DNA from: Aphrocallistes beatrix
Taxonomy: Eukaryota; Porifera; Hexactinellida; Sceptrulophora; Aphrocallistidae
Assembly: GCA_963281255.1 (NCBI GenBank)
Contig: OY725488.1
Location: forward strand, 8,467,524 to 8,531,523
Reading direction: 5' to 3'
DNA length: 64,000 bases
This document shows positions 1 to 10,159 of this stretch, in pieces (positions within the stretch are counted from its first letter, which is position 1; the number at the start of each line of letters is the position of its first letter). The translations under genes were made by a program, and so were the position numbers. Below the pieces are notes generated by a model, which was not told where the DNA came from, searched no databases, and saw only the letters and a program-made list of their open reading frames with translations.

Positions 1-1283
1 AACGCCACTTACTCCTTCCAAATGGGAGAAGGGACACACATCCACTATAACTTCAGTGGTATTCAGAAGGACTTTGCCACAAGATTTATGTCCTCTAAAC
101 CCATAATAACACTAGAAACATTAGACACAGAATATCCAAAACAGATTTCTATGGTTGATTACTTCAAAAGACTGAAAATTCCTCAAGTCGGTTCAGTTGA
201 ATTTGCATGTGTATATACTACTACTATATAGTAACATATGAAATAATGTTTCATTTTAACATGTAACTTGTTTAGGAAGAATTACCAGATTGGGATGTGA
301 TTAGAGAAGAAGTGATGAATCCTGTTGAAATATCTGAAGTTATTTCTCTTATTGAGATGGTTCTTAATTTGACATCTTCCACGGATGGATGTTCTCCAGA
401 CACGAAAATAAAATCTTATTTACACGAAGTACTCAGATACCCGAAAAAGAAAAATCTAAACAGCAAAACAGTGAGTATTTGGAAATTTGGGATTTTAAAA
501 ATATCATTTTATCAATGCATACTTGTATATACGTACTCTTATTCATAAACCTGCATCTTAGGCAAACGAAGTGTGCTGTCTTAAACACTTATCATCGCTG
601 TGGCACCATTTATCCGTCCACAGAGCCAAGCGATTAGTGCTTCTTCGTCAGGTAATTCCCATGTATCAATTCTATGTAGCCGATGCCCACAAACATTTTA
701 AATCATTTTCTATTTATTAGATTATTCTATAAAGGAGTAAATAAGAATTGTTATCAATTGTTTACGCTTCATTATTATATAATTAAGTGCTTTTCATTTG
801 TTGTTTTAAAAAATACTATACGTATGTACTATGTATAAACACTAACTAATTTTATTTTCGGTCTCATATCTTTAATTATTTTCTAGTCTCCATTTCCCTC
901 CATATCTTACATTTATTTGGAGAATTTGAGGCCAGTAGATATTCCAAAGTTAATGCAAGACATTACTAAGACAAATGTAGATGGAATTCTCGCACTGATA
1001 CACGATTTCATCTTGTTTCATTTGAATGTATCAGATCTGGCAGTTTATTCAAATAACAAGTAAGTAGTACTAAATATGCGAATAACCGACTGGGAAAAAC
1101 TATTGATTTTTATCCCTGTTTAGTTTGCAAGAGAGTCTTGATAATTTTTCAAAAGGAAAAACTATTTTCACATCATCTAAAAGAACGCCTGACTGTAGCA
1201 TTATTCCAGATGATATCTCTGTTTCCCAAACCATTAGTGCTTGGACTCATATCGTCCAGGAGGCGAGAAGAAGATTTAATTGA
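1..1283 (+). CDS. RNF213-like E3 ligase, C-terminal exons (5' truncated by window)
   Basis: Five exons can be joined in a single frame: <1..186, 276..470, 562..651, 887..1059 and 1124..1283 (stop TGA). The phases agree at every junction (0,0,0,2). The donor at 187 is an unusual GTCGGT; the others are GTGAGT, GTAATT and GTAAGT. The product is the last ~268 residues of a larger protein and has no zinc finger or membrane segment in the visible part. A leucine-rich stretch (CLKHLSSLWHHLS, then a SPFPSISYIYLENL-like segment) and the closing ISVSQTISAWTHIVQ resemble, from memory, the C-terminal helical region of RNF213, the giant AAA+ RING ligase acting on lipid droplets and intracellular pathogens. 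I cannot see the AAA+ or RING parts, so the family call is moderate; the exon structure is firmer. Confidence 0.55.
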
Positions 1284-1433
1284 TTTTTTTAATGGTTTGA
1301 GTGGGTTTGGATCAAGTTTTTTTGAATTGTAGATATCCTTGTATCTATTTGGGTTATAATTGTATCTTTAGAATTTATATTCAATTGTGTTATGCTATGC
1401 ATCTCCGCGACCTATTTTACGATTAATGATATA

Positions 1434-1576
1434 CAGTAGATATTGGGTGTAGTGATAATTTTGTTGGGTTTGAGGTGCCCCAGTCGATGACATTCCATAC
1501 TAATTTTATTGGATATATTGATAATTTGACCAAAATTCCCTCTCCCCGACACTATCACTATATCCAATATCTACTG
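1434..1576. mobile_element. Mariner/Tc1-type MITE
   Basis: A 143-bp element has 26-bp terminal inverted repeats (1434-1459 and 1551-1576), matching at about 23 of 26 positions. Both ends start CAGTAGATATTGG and are flanked by TA (1432-1433 and 1577-1578), the duplication expected of Tc1/mariner insertion. There is no internal coding capacity, so it is non-autonomous. Confidence 0.75.
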
Positions 1577-2048
1577 TAGTTGATATAATTTATTAAATTA
1601 GCTCAAATTACATATATAATATCATACGTTTTATCCGAATGTATACGTATATGTTCTCTGCATATACGTACTAATGTACGTAATGATACATTTCCTTCAA
1701 TACAAAACTTTAACAAAACACCTCAAATTTTAGCTTATAAGTGACAAACTAAATGCTGTACGCGTACATCTATCTTGACCTCTCTAAGTTGACTAATCCA
1801 TGAATGATCAATGGATTACTCCAAATTTCAAACTAAAATAATAAAAAAGGATCTGATGTTTCGTTTATGAGATGTTAGAGAAACCATAATGCAAGCAACC
1901 CTTTAGCCACTTTTGGGCATAGAATACATTCAATAAATAAATAATTAAGAAGTCCTCTAAATGTAAATAATTGAAAGTAATAATGTCAACATCTACCGTG
2001 GTAAATGTCACGATAGATGTTATATGTCCCAAATGCCAAAATATTCCG

Positions 2049-2118
2049 TCATTTATCCAGTCACGGCTACTATTCGAAGATATATATCTTCGAATAGTAG
2101 CCGTGACTGGATAAATGA
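2049..2118. repeat. Perfect 70-bp palindrome
   Basis: Bases 2049-2083 are the exact reverse complement of 2084-2118, with no spacer. The centre is AT-rich (GATATATATC). Perfect spacer-less palindromes of this size are unstable in most cells, so this suggests a young foldback element end, a recent template switch or an assembly artefact. A short imperfect continuation (GGAATA/TATTCC) lies just outside. Confidence 0.9.
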
Positions 2119-2176
2119 AGAGGGAATAACTTGCTGGAAAATTCAAACGGGTAGCAAAAAACAATTACCTAATTAA

Positions 2177-2217
2177 CCCTCGAATAATCGCCTTAAAGAG
2201 GGTCGATTATTCGAGGG
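2177..2217. repeat. Hairpin with 14-bp perfect arms
   Basis: The arms at 2177-2190 (CCCTCGAATAATCG) and 2204-2217 are exact reverse complements with a 13-base spacer. The arm resembles ends of pogo/mariner-type elements, so this may be a very short MITE, but I found no clear target duplication. Confidence 0.6.
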
Positions 2218-2887
2218 ACGCCTACTCTTGTTTTTACGATAATAAACGGAAATTTGCTGAAAAATCTTCAATTGTCAATTGGTAGATATGGCTTTGTATA
2301 GTACCTAATTTAAATCGATACATTTGACTATGTGACTTATCCGAGTACGTATAATCAACTATAGTGTATCAAATGGAAAAATAGTTGTTTGTTGTAGCTA
2401 AGGTCCTGAGAAACACTAACCTAAAGCAATATACAATAGAATCTCCATAACCCGACACCGTTTCCCACCACAATTAGCGTTGGACAGTACAAATCGCACT
2501 GTACTATAATCCGACAATTTGGTAATCCAACATTTTTTTCGTCTCCCAACAGAGTCGGATTGCGCAGTTCTACAGGTAGTGCGTAATTAATATCGATTGA
2601 GTGGAACAACAAATCAATGGAGAAATGTATGGTTATTACTTATTAGTCATTATTCATCTTCGCATGCAGGTTAACGTATATGACAGCTCCAAAAATCCCC
2701 AAATGTAGAAATTTTATATATCTGCAATAAAAAGGAGTGGATTTTATATATACAGTACAAGCGCCAGGACAAGATGATCGATACTGGCTTTCGTCTGTGA
2801 TTCTAAATATCAAATTGTTTATTCGAACATTCCAACTATTAATTTTTATTTAGCATTTTTCTGAATTTGTCTCGGTTTAATACATTA

Positions 2888-4617
2888 ATGGCTCTGATAT
2901 GCTCCATCTCCAACGAGGTTCCCGAGCAGCCTGTCCTCTCTCCGGTCTCCAACCACATATTCGAGCGGAGACTGATCGAGAAGTACTTGGAGGAGAATCA
3001 CACAGACCCAATGAATGGGGAGCCACTCGACCCTGCTGACCTAATCGAGATAAAAACCAATCCCCTGATCCGACCCAGACTGCCAACCGCCACCAGCATT
3101 CCTGCCATCCTCAAGCTGCTCCAAGACGAGTGGGACGGCTGCATGCTGCAGACATTCACACTCCGGCAGCACCTGCACACCACGCGGCAGGAGCTCTCGC
3201 ACGTGCTCTACCAGCACGACGCCGCGTGCCGAGTCATCGCGAGGCTGACACGCGAGTCCAACGAGCTCAGAGAGAAGATGGCCAATATGAAGCCGATCTC
3301 TGTCGGGCCTCCTCAAGGCATCGGTGTCACACCAGAGGTGAGAGAACCGCTCCTGGCGCCCTCTGGCGCGCCAATGGATACCGGAGAAGAGCCTCTTGCT
3401 CCCGGAGCATCAGCACCCCCACTAGTGAGTTGTCCTAGCTAGGTGTGAAAAATCCACTTTGTAGATTGTGTGGACATTCTGCTTTCGTGTAGCTGCAGCC
3501 CGAGTGCACGTACGGAAGCATCACAGAGGACGTGAAGCAGCGCCTGCAGGAGACCTCCAGCTACCTCACTGCCGAGCGGAAGAAGCGAGGCAAGAAACCG
3601 CCAGACGCACTGGCTAGTCCCGACGACATCCTGGCCTACGAGCAGATAGAGACTCACTCAGGTATCTTTCTAAAACAGTTCAGTCTGCTTGCTCGGGTAT
3701 TTATACTTGTGTGCGCAGGTCTCCACTCCGCCGGGACTCCTGGGATTCTCTGTCTCGACATGTCACAGGACTATTCGCGCGTTCTCACAGGCGGCATCGA
3801 CAAGACCGCCACCCTCTTTGACCGTCCTTCAGAGCAGATAGTCGCTTCCCTGACAGGACACTCTAAACGCGTCAACCATGTCGTATTGCAATCGCGAAAA
3901 TCACGAGCTTTCACCGCCTCAGCCGATTCAACACTCCGCATGTGGGAGACTCCCAGCGGGCAGTGCATGCGGATAGTGAAGCCACATGATTCAGACCTGA
4001 CTGCACTGTCCCTACACGCGACTGGAGACTACCTCCTCACCTGTTCCGCTGACAGGCATTGGTCCTTCACCGACATTGAGAGTGGCACGGTCATGGCCAA
4101 GGTGGCAAGCGACACTTCCAGTTCTGGCCTCTCTTGCGGACAGTTCCATCCAGACGGACACATCTTCGGCACAGGCACGAATGACAGCGTCATCCGCATC
4201 TGGGACCTGGAGGACCAGAACAACGTGGCTAACTTCGAGGGGCATCAGGGCGCCATCACCAGCCTCGCCTTCTCGGAGAACGGGTACTACCTGGCCTCCG
4301 CGGCAGACGACTCGCTGGTCAAGATTTGGGATCTCCGGAAGTTGAAGAACATCAAGACCATCACACTCGACGAGCAATTCGAGGTGCGCGGACTCAGTTT
4401 CGATCAGAGCGGACAGTACCTCGCTCTGGCGGGGTCAGATATCCAGGTGTACTTAGTGCGCCAATGGAATTTGCTCCGGAGCTTCAAGGAACACAACACC
4501 GTCGCTACTGCCGTGATGTTTGGACCTGATTCGAAATTTTTGGCGTCAGTCTCCATGGATAGAACTTTGAGATTTTTTGGTCCATCTCAAAGTAGCCGCG
4601 AAGAAGCGACTTCTTAG
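2888..4617 (+). CDS. PRPF19: PRPF19/Prp19, U-box ubiquitin ligase and spliceosome scaffold
   Basis: The protein has an N-terminal U-box (starts [20 protein letters not shown]), the Prp19 tetramerisation coiled coil ([17 protein letters not shown], then [22 protein letters not shown]) and a C-terminal WD40 domain. It is the core of the NineTeen complex, which activates the spliceosome and acts in DNA repair. Exons are 2888..3424, 3493..3661 and 3719..4617, giving 534 residues, a little above the ~504 of animal homologues. The second acceptor could also be 6 nt downstream in the same frame. The ATG at 2888 is chosen because the U-box begins there. The second intron (3662-3718) is only 57 nt, divisible by three and stop-free, so unspliced RNA stays in frame; homologues run directly from the exon 2 to the exon 3 sequence (HSG-LHSAG). 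No other Prp19 feature is missing. Confidence 0.95.
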
Positions 4618-5153
4618 GAATTAACTATTTTATATTTAGTTTCCCTGTCAAATGTAGTTAATAACCTTCTGGGCTTCTTTCGAGATGTTCCTTATTAAGA
4701 AATATTTTCAACTACCGCGTGCTACGATTTAATTACCGAATTGGACTGGGAATCTTAACTCAATTCCGGTTAAGTCATTTTGGACGAGAAAGTAATAAAA
4801 ATATGAAGTCAATTCTATAAATAGAATAGACCCCAAGACTCATTGCGATTTTAATTAAGTTCATACGTACATGGTCTCAGCATTGATATCTTGATCCTAT
4901 ACTTACCATTGATATCTTGATCTATCTTATCGCGGGAATTAACCATTGCTAATGTTAGAGCTGTGTGTTTACCAATCAGATGCAACTCTCTCTTTCAAAG
5001 AATCCCATTCTCCCACAGCTCATAAACCTGAATGAGACGAGTTGAACATTTGCTTATTTCTTCATTTGTATTCTCGCGTCTTCACAAGCTGTGATTTTAA
5101 GTTCGTAGCCTAGTAATTAGTTTTTATTAGAATAATTAGTTCAACCCGATCAC
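4618..5153. other. Intergenic region with a dispersed repeat copy
   Basis: The gap between PRPF19 and the HORMA gene contains one copy (4764-4835) of a short repeat also present at 25041 and 25529. The last 200 bases, with CCAATCAGA at 4972, presumably contain the HORMA gene promoter. No coding sequence is apparent. Confidence 0.6.
4764..4835 (+). repeat. Dispersed TTCCGGTT...CTATAAATAGA repeat, copy 1
   Basis: The segment starts TTCCGGTTAAGTCATTTT and ends TCTATAAATAGAATAGACCCC. The same start and end blocks in the same order occur near 25041 and 25529. The embedded TATAAATAG looks like a TATA box, so a solo-LTR or other promoter-bearing element is possible. The full boundaries were not found. 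Confidence 0.55.
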
Positions 5154-6695
5154 ATGGCTCTGTTGACAAAGTCCCGAACAGAGAGTGCAGTCAGCACGTG
5201 GGAAAGCATCTTCCCGAACCCGACACTCGGGATCCAGCAGTCCACGATATTCGTGAAGAAGCTACTCGCAATCGCGATCTCGAACATCGCCTATCTCAGG
5301 ACGATGTTTCCTGAGGGAGCATTCGGGGACAAGAAGTTGGAGAACATGAATCTGAAGGTGTTGAGGGAAGACGGCCGTTGTCCGGGGGCTTACCAGCTCA
5401 TTCAGTGGGTGAAAGGCTGTTTCGATGCTCTCGACAGGAAGTACCTCCGCACCATAGTCCTCGGGATCTACCTGGACCCTTCAGACAGCCGCACGGCTTT
5501 AGAGACGTACACATTCCGGTTCTCCTACGCTCAGTCTGCTGACATTGACATTTACAGGAACGATCGGAAGATCTCGAGCAGTTCTCATCTCTCCCAATGC
5601 GATGACGTCAAACGCGCGACTATCAAACTCCTGCGGTCCATCCTCGTGCTAACTCAGACCCTGGACCCTCTGCCTAACGACGTGTACATGACCCTGAAGC
5701 TGTTCTACTACGATGACGTCACTCCTCTGGACTACCAGCCAGATGGGTTCAGATCCAGCGGTGAAGGGAACTTCGTTTTCAGAGACGAGTCCTTCTTGAT
5801 CGATGTGGGACAGGTGGAGACATTCTTTCATAACTTCCAAGTCCGCGTGAAGGCTCTCTGCTCCAACTTCGATGACGCACAAGTTGAGTCAGCAGAAACG
5901 CCTCAAGCTCAGAAACTGGATACGCCCGCTTCCTCCCAGATGTGTCCCTCCCAGGTGTGTCCCTCCCAGATGTGTCCCTCCCAGATGTGTCCCTCTCAGA
6001 TGTGTCCCTCTCAGATGTGTCCCTCTCAGATGTGTCCCTCCCAGATGGACACCGCTTGCAGCCCTCAGCACCCTCCCCGGGACTCCGGCGGTGAGTTCCG
6101 GTGTCCATGCGGGATGGGGGAAGGCGAGGGAGAAGAAGGCTTGGAGCGGATTCTCTGTTGTCACGTGTGCAATACCAGACAACACAGTGTGTGTTTTGGT
6201 ATCCTAGCAACCACTGACCATGTAAAGCATGTGTGTGAGCAGTGCTCGTGTGAGAGCTACCCGCCCACTGACCCCATGCTCTCTAGTCTGACTGAAGGAG
6301 AGAGAAAACGTCTCAGTCTCTGGAGGAGATGCCTCCTGGCCTGCTCTGCCATGAGCACCATCACGCAGAACTCGCTGACACGGAAGCTACAGGTGTCGCC
6401 AGCTGAGGCGGGAGAACTGATACAGCGACTGAGAAGGGAAGAGTTGATCTCCGCGGTAGGCAAGAGCAAGAAGCCTGTCAGGTTCTCCCCCACGCCCCTC
6501 CTCCACGCGACGGGGATGGCCAAGTACTTCTTGCCTCAGCGCCAGGTGGGAGAGAGTGCGAGTAGCGACCTGAACAAGCTCAACAAACGAAAGCTCAGTG
6601 CGGACAAGGATTTGGGTGGAGCTAATGCTGAGCAACGAATGAAGAAGCGAAAAAGTTCGAAATGCCTCGAGCCTATCTCAACTTCGAAATTGTAA
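5154..6695 (+). CDS. Meiotic HORMA-domain protein (HORMAD/Hop1-like) with PHD-type finger and winged-helix-like tail
   Basis: A single exon encodes 513 residues. Residues ~15-240 are a HORMA domain (e.g. FVKKLLAIAISNIAYLRTMFP, GCFDALDRKYLRTIVLGIYL), the fold used by HORMAD1/2, Hop1 and Asy1 to assemble on meiotic chromosome axes and promote double-strand breaks and synapsis. Residues ~261-298 are an S-Q-M/V-C-P repeat (15-bp tandem DNA repeat at 5934-6047). Residues ~317-367 form a PHD-like Cys/His cluster (CPCG...CCHVC...HSVC...HVCEQC). Residues ~385-425 look like a winged helix (MSTITQNSLTRKL...GELIQRLRREELI). PHD plus winged helix is the layout of the Hop1 chromatin-binding region. The basic C-terminal tail (KRKLS, KKRKSS) could carry nuclear localisation signals. 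As far as I recall, vertebrate HORMAD1/2 lack the PHD-winged helix part. Confidence 0.88.
   Translation: MALLTKSRTESAVSTWESIFPNPTLGIQQSTIFVKKLLAIAISNIAYLRTMFPEGAFGDKKLENMNLKVLREDGRCPGAYQLIQWVKGCFDALDRKYLRTIVLGIYLDPSDSRTALETYTFRFSYAQSADIDIYRNDRKISSSSHLSQCDDVKRATIKLLRSILVLTQTLDPLPNDVYMTLKLFYYDDVTPLDYQPDGFRSSGEGNFVFRDESFLIDVGQVETFFHNFQVRVKALCSNFDDAQVESAETPQAQKLDTPASSQMCPSQVCPSQMCPSQMCPSQMCPSQMCPSQMCPSQMDTACSPQHPPRDSGGEFRCPCGMGEGEGEEGLERILCCHVCNTRQHSVCFGILATTDHVKHVCEQCSCESYPPTDPMLSSLTEGERKRLSLWRRCLLACSAMSTITQNSLTRKLQVSPAEAGELIQRLRREELISAVGKSKKPVRFSPTPLLHATGMAKYFLPQRQVGESASSDLNKLNKRKLSADKDLGGANAEQRMKKRKSSKCLEPISTSKL
5934..6047 (+). repeat. 15-bp coding tandem repeat (SQMCP)
   Basis: Seven full units of TCCCAGATGTGTCCC plus a partial eighth lie inside the HORMA gene, with C/T and A/G variants between units. 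The length is a multiple of three, and the repeat stays open in other frames on both strands, which explains the long spurious reading frames across it. It links the HORMA domain to the zinc finger. Confidence 0.92.
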
Positions 6696-7013
6696 ACACT
6701 TGGAAACGCTGCTAACTCTAAATCGAGTTGATTCTGTTAATTTCAGGACTGCACTACATCTGGAAATAATATTTTGTTCTCTCAATGTGTGACCGCTACG
6801 AACTAAGGTCTTGTTTTATCCGAGATCTGATGTATGTATGTATGTATATTATCTGTTCATTATTGGCTCTAAGGCACTTGTATTTATAAACTTTTAAACC
6901 AATGCTTCATACTTAAGATTCATTCCTGAATTCATGCACGTATGGCATGGAGATGTTTGTCTAGGAAACCTGTGTATCTACGTTAGTATTGTATGCTCGT
7001 AGACTAGTGAGTC
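6696..7013. other. Intergenic, nothing recognised
   Basis: This 318-base AT-rich gap lies between the HORMA gene and EMC3. It contains a short TATG tract (TGTATGTATGTATG near 6833). It should include the HORMA 3' UTR and the EMC3 promoter; no gene or mobile element is visible. Confidence 0.5.
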
Positions 7014-8138
7014 ATGTCAGAGACAGAGCTGACTCTAGATCCGGCCATCAGGCTGTGGGTGCTGATCCCCATTTTCCTGATAACATTCCTGTTCAACATT
7101 GCGATTCACTACGTCACCACCATCTTCTCATCTCCTCCAGACAAGAACGTCACGCCGCAGGAGTTACAGGACAGTCAGGTGCTGATCAGAAGCAAGCAAC
7201 TCATACGGAATGGACGGTATTCTGACGCTATAAGATAATTGCGTTTACGTTATTTGTTCGAAAATATTTATTTTCGAACTGAAATTGTTTGATAGGAGAA
7301 AGTCGCCAAAAGTCGACTGAGGCGGACATGTATTTATTTCTGCATACCTCACAGTTTGCGCGCTTGTACTATTTAATTCTAATTATTGATTGTAAGCACC
7401 GCCCTTATATTATGTCCATGTAGATTTATACCGAAAGAAGGATTCCTTTCAAGGAAGTCTTACTTCAACGAGGCAGAAGACGGATACTTCAAGCAGACCC
7501 GTCCCACCACCAACATGTTCCAAGACCCCTCAGCCATGATGAACATGCAGTTAGGGAAGATGGTGCACATACTCCCTATGATGCTGATCGGAGGTTGCAT
7601 GTCCTATGTCTTCTCCGGATTCGTTCTTACAAAGGTTTTACTTAGTTTCAAATATTATGCTAGTAACTTACAATGAATTTAGAATAGACCAGATATAATT
7701 TCTCAGACAGTAGTATGCCTTATCGTCACATGAACCAATCCATAGGTCCCATTCCCGCTAACTGCGCGGTTCAAGCCAATGCTGCAGACGGGACTGGACA
7801 TTGAGAACCTGGACGCGAGTTGGGTCAGCAGCATGAGTCTGTACATTCTGTGCGCGTTCGGCCTCCGCTCCGTCTACCCGCTCATCCTCGGGGAGGGGAG
7901 CGCCGTGCTGGACCAGACCAAGATGTTCACCGAGCAGGCCGGGGCCGGGAGCGGGGCCATGGCAGCCGGACTGAAGCAGCAGGACATGAACAAGATCTTC
8001 AAGACGGAGTGGGAGGGGCTGGAAGTGACTCCGTACGAGGACGGGCTTGCCGGTGTTGTGGAAGAGCTTCTGGCTAAAGAGGGAGTTAGAGACTCTCAGC
8101 CAGCTGTCAAGGGAAAGCAGAAAGTGAAAACTGCATAG
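7014..8138 (+). CDS. EMC3: EMC3, ER membrane protein complex subunit 3
   Basis: EMC3 is the Oxa1/YidC-superfamily insertase subunit of the ER membrane protein complex, which inserts tail-anchored and multipass proteins. The exons 7014..7216, 7424..7634 and 7746..8138 join in frame (phases 2 and 0) to 268 residues, close to the ~261 of animal EMC3. Conserved blocks are visible: DPAIRLWVLIPI in transmembrane helix 1, DSQVLIRSKQL, LSRKSYFNEAEDGYFK, the LPMMLIGGCMSYVFSGFV helix, VPFPLTARFKPMLQTGL and LDASWVSSMSLYIL..FGLRSVY. The C-terminal tail ends in a lysine-rich stretch. Introns are 207 and 111 nt with GTATTC and GTTTTA donors. Confidence 0.95.
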
Positions 8139-8353
8139 CAGCTGTAGTCACCCGTAGCTGTGTTATGAGCTGTTGGCTTCTATTTGGAAATGCATTGAGA
8201 TGTGTAATGTTATTTCTACTTGAGTATAAAAGTAATTACATATTGCTAAGGTCGTATATAAGGTTACTTCATTTGATTTCGCGAGAATACGTTCTACTTG
8301 CGAAGCACACACTACGTCTACGGTATTATAGCTGTAGGAGTATTAGAATTCAG

Positions 8354-9925
8354 ATGTGTGCGGAAGCTTCTAACTGCGATATCCTGTTTGAGTATGTGAA
8401 TAGGAGCAGCGAGGACACTGAGCTGGGCGGGTACCGTAGAGACTTGATCGTGAAGGAGCTGACTCCTCTGGAAGAGAACATGCTCGTCTGTAAGGTGTGC
8501 AGGGGAGTCATGCGGGACGATTGCTTCCGTCGACATGACGCGAGTAGGAGAGCGAGTATAGACCCCGGCGTGGTGGGGGAAACTATTTCCAAGCTGAGGA
8601 TCCTGTGTCCTCTGAATGAGAAGGGCTGTGAGTGGGTGGGACTCATTCCCGATGCAGAGAGCCACCTGGACCAATGCGACTACAAACCGAACCGCTGCAT
8701 CTTCTCTGAGTACGGGTGTCCTGCCCTGATACCGCGGGGCCGGATAGACACGCACCTGCAGGAGAGCAGCAGTGAGCACATGCTGCAGCTGCTGGAGCAG
8801 GTGAAGAGGTGTGCGCTACAGGTGGAGAGAAGTGCGCTACAGCTGGAGAGGAGCGGAATCGAGATGGAGCGACTCAGGACTCAGAACCTCGAGCTGGAAG
8901 AGAGGTTCAAGCAGCAGCAGCAGTCTCTCGCCTCTAAGCTGAATGCCGCCGAGATTAGCAGCAGAATTCGCGGGGAGGGCTTCCACTGGTCGGTCAGTGA
9001 TGTGTCTCATAAAATAGAGGACTGCACCAACCTGTGGGGACCCTATCTATACGTGGACGGGTACAAGTTCCAACTCAAGGTCTGCTTCGGCTTTGAGAAC
9101 AAGTCCAGCCTGGCTTTGTTCCTGTGTGTGGTGCGAGGGGAGCAGGACGACCTCCTACGATGGCCCTTCAAGCTGGAAAGTGAGAAGTTTGTGTTCTCCA
9201 TGAGGAATTCCTCAGGCAGCGACACTCATCTCCTGACCATCACCACCGGGGACTCCACTCAGGCCTTCAAACGTCCAGAGGGAGACAGGAAGCTGCATCG
9301 CGGGACGGAAGAGTTCGTCTCCCATTCCGATCTCCTCTCCCTCTACTGCCTGGACAACAACTTCACTGTCAGGGTGTGCGTCAGGCCGAGGACCGACGCA
9401 GTGGACGCCTTGAGGAGAGAGGTCCAAGCCCTGTCCAGGAGCCAGGACATCCGAGGGAGCGGGTACATGTGGAGGGTGGAGGGAGTGGCTCAGAAAATCG
9501 CAGACAGAGAGAACGCAGGGAACATCTGGGGTCCCTCGTTCTACGTGGGGCGGTACCTGTTCCAGCCGGCAGTTCGCTTCCACTGCAACAACCAGGATAG
9601 CATGGGGCTGTTCATCGCGCTTTTCAAAGGTCCTCATGACAATGATCTGCCCTGGCCGTTCAGATTTGGATCGGAGAAGTTTTCTTTCTCCCTCCTAGAC
9701 AAAGACGGCCGCGAATCTGTGACCAACTCCGTCTCAGTGGATGAGAAGAACCGGGACCTCTTTAATCGGCCTGACGGACATCGCAACAAAGCTTACGGCT
9801 GTCCCAACTTAATTCCGCACAAATCCCTCACTGAATCTGTCCTACAGGACGACTCTCTCACTGTCAAGATAGCCATCAAGAGCAGAAGCTTGACTCACAC
9901 TAGTTTAACAGATTTCGCACATTAG
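8354..9925 (+). CDS. TRAF-like protein: degenerate RING/zinc fingers, coiled coil, two MATH domains
   Basis: The 523-residue intronless product starts at the ATG at 8354 (MCAEASNCDILFEY). An upstream in-frame ATG at 8165 would add 63 hydrophobic, atypical residues and is less likely. Residues ~40-65 hold a Cys pair (MLVCKVC) where TRAFs have a RING, but the other RING ligands are not evident. Residues ~85-145 resemble TRAF zinc fingers (CPLNEKGCEWVG, HLDQCDYKPNRC, CPALIPRGRIDTHL). Residues ~150-200 are coiled coil. Two tandem MATH/TRAF-C-like domains follow (~206-345 and ~370-510; GFHWSVSDVSHKI and GYMWRVEGVAQKI with WGP..YV), as in adaptors coupling receptors to ubiquitin signalling. Two C-terminal MATH domains are unusual, since classical TRAFs have one. 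Loss of a clear RING suggests an adaptor rather than a ligase. Confidence 0.75.
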   Translation: MCAEASNCDILFEYVNRSSEDTELGGYRRDLIVKELTPLEENMLVCKVCRGVMRDDCFRRHDASRRASIDPGVVGETISKLRILCPLNEKGCEWVGLIPDAESHLDQCDYKPNRCIFSEYGCPALIPRGRIDTHLQESSSEHMLQLLEQVKRCALQVERSALQLERSGIEMERLRTQNLELEERFKQQQQSLASKLNAAEISSRIRGEGFHWSVSDVSHKIEDCTNLWGPYLYVDGYKFQLKVCFGFENKSSLALFLCVVRGEQDDLLRWPFKLESEKFVFSMRNSSGSDTHLLTITTGDSTQAFKRPEGDRKLHRGTEEFVSHSDLLSLYCLDNNFTVRVCVRPRTDAVDALRREVQALSRSQDIRGSGYMWRVEGVAQKIADRENAGNIWGPSFYVGRYLFQPAVRFHCNNQDSMGLFIALFKGPHDNDLPWPFRFGSEKFSFSLLDKDGRESVTNSVSVDEKNRDLFNRPDGHRNKAYGCPNLIPHKSLTESVLQDDSLTVKIAIKSRSLTHTSLTDFAH

Positions 9926-10159
9926 ATTTGGATATATTTTATGAAGTAATTTATTTTGCCTTTTTTACATGTGAGATATTCTTCCATTGAATTAAAAAAT
10001 GAATCCTGTTCCAGTTCCTTAGTTGGATCTACTGAATCAATTTTAATTTTAGCTTATGTTCATTTTTACTTGGTATAATATGAGATTCTGATTCTACACT
10101 TAGTACTTCGCATTATGAACATTCCTATCTATTTTTAAAATCAGCTGCCCTAACCGTGA

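Larger units (their letters stand above)
1284..2887. other. Intergenic region rich in inverted repeats
   Basis: This AT-rich gap separates the RNF213-like gene from PRPF19. It holds a mariner-type MITE (1434-1576), a perfect 70-bp palindrome (2049-2118) and a hairpin with 14-bp arms (2177-2217). I see no convincing coding sequence: the open frames at 1865-2164 and 2421-2612 have no family resemblance and cross the repeats. The PRPF19 promoter must lie in its last few hundred bases. Confidence 0.7.

Noticed and set aside
5934..6047. CRISPR-like array
   Set aside because: Units are contiguous without spacers and lie in a coding frame in a eukaryotic gene; the array at 18586-18659 is likewise a plain tandem repeat in a MITE.
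5779..6210. Long open frames on both strands over the HORMA gene repeat (e.g. 5889-6185 minus, 5872-6207 plus)
   Set aside because: A 15-bp repeat is in frame in every phase, so open frames there follow from the repeat; only the frame with the HORMA domain continues into conserved sequence.
8165..8353. N-terminal extension of the TRAF-like protein from the ATG at 8165
   Set aside because: The extra 63 residues are hydrophobic/basic with noncoding-like composition; the ATG at 8354 begins near the first conserved residues.
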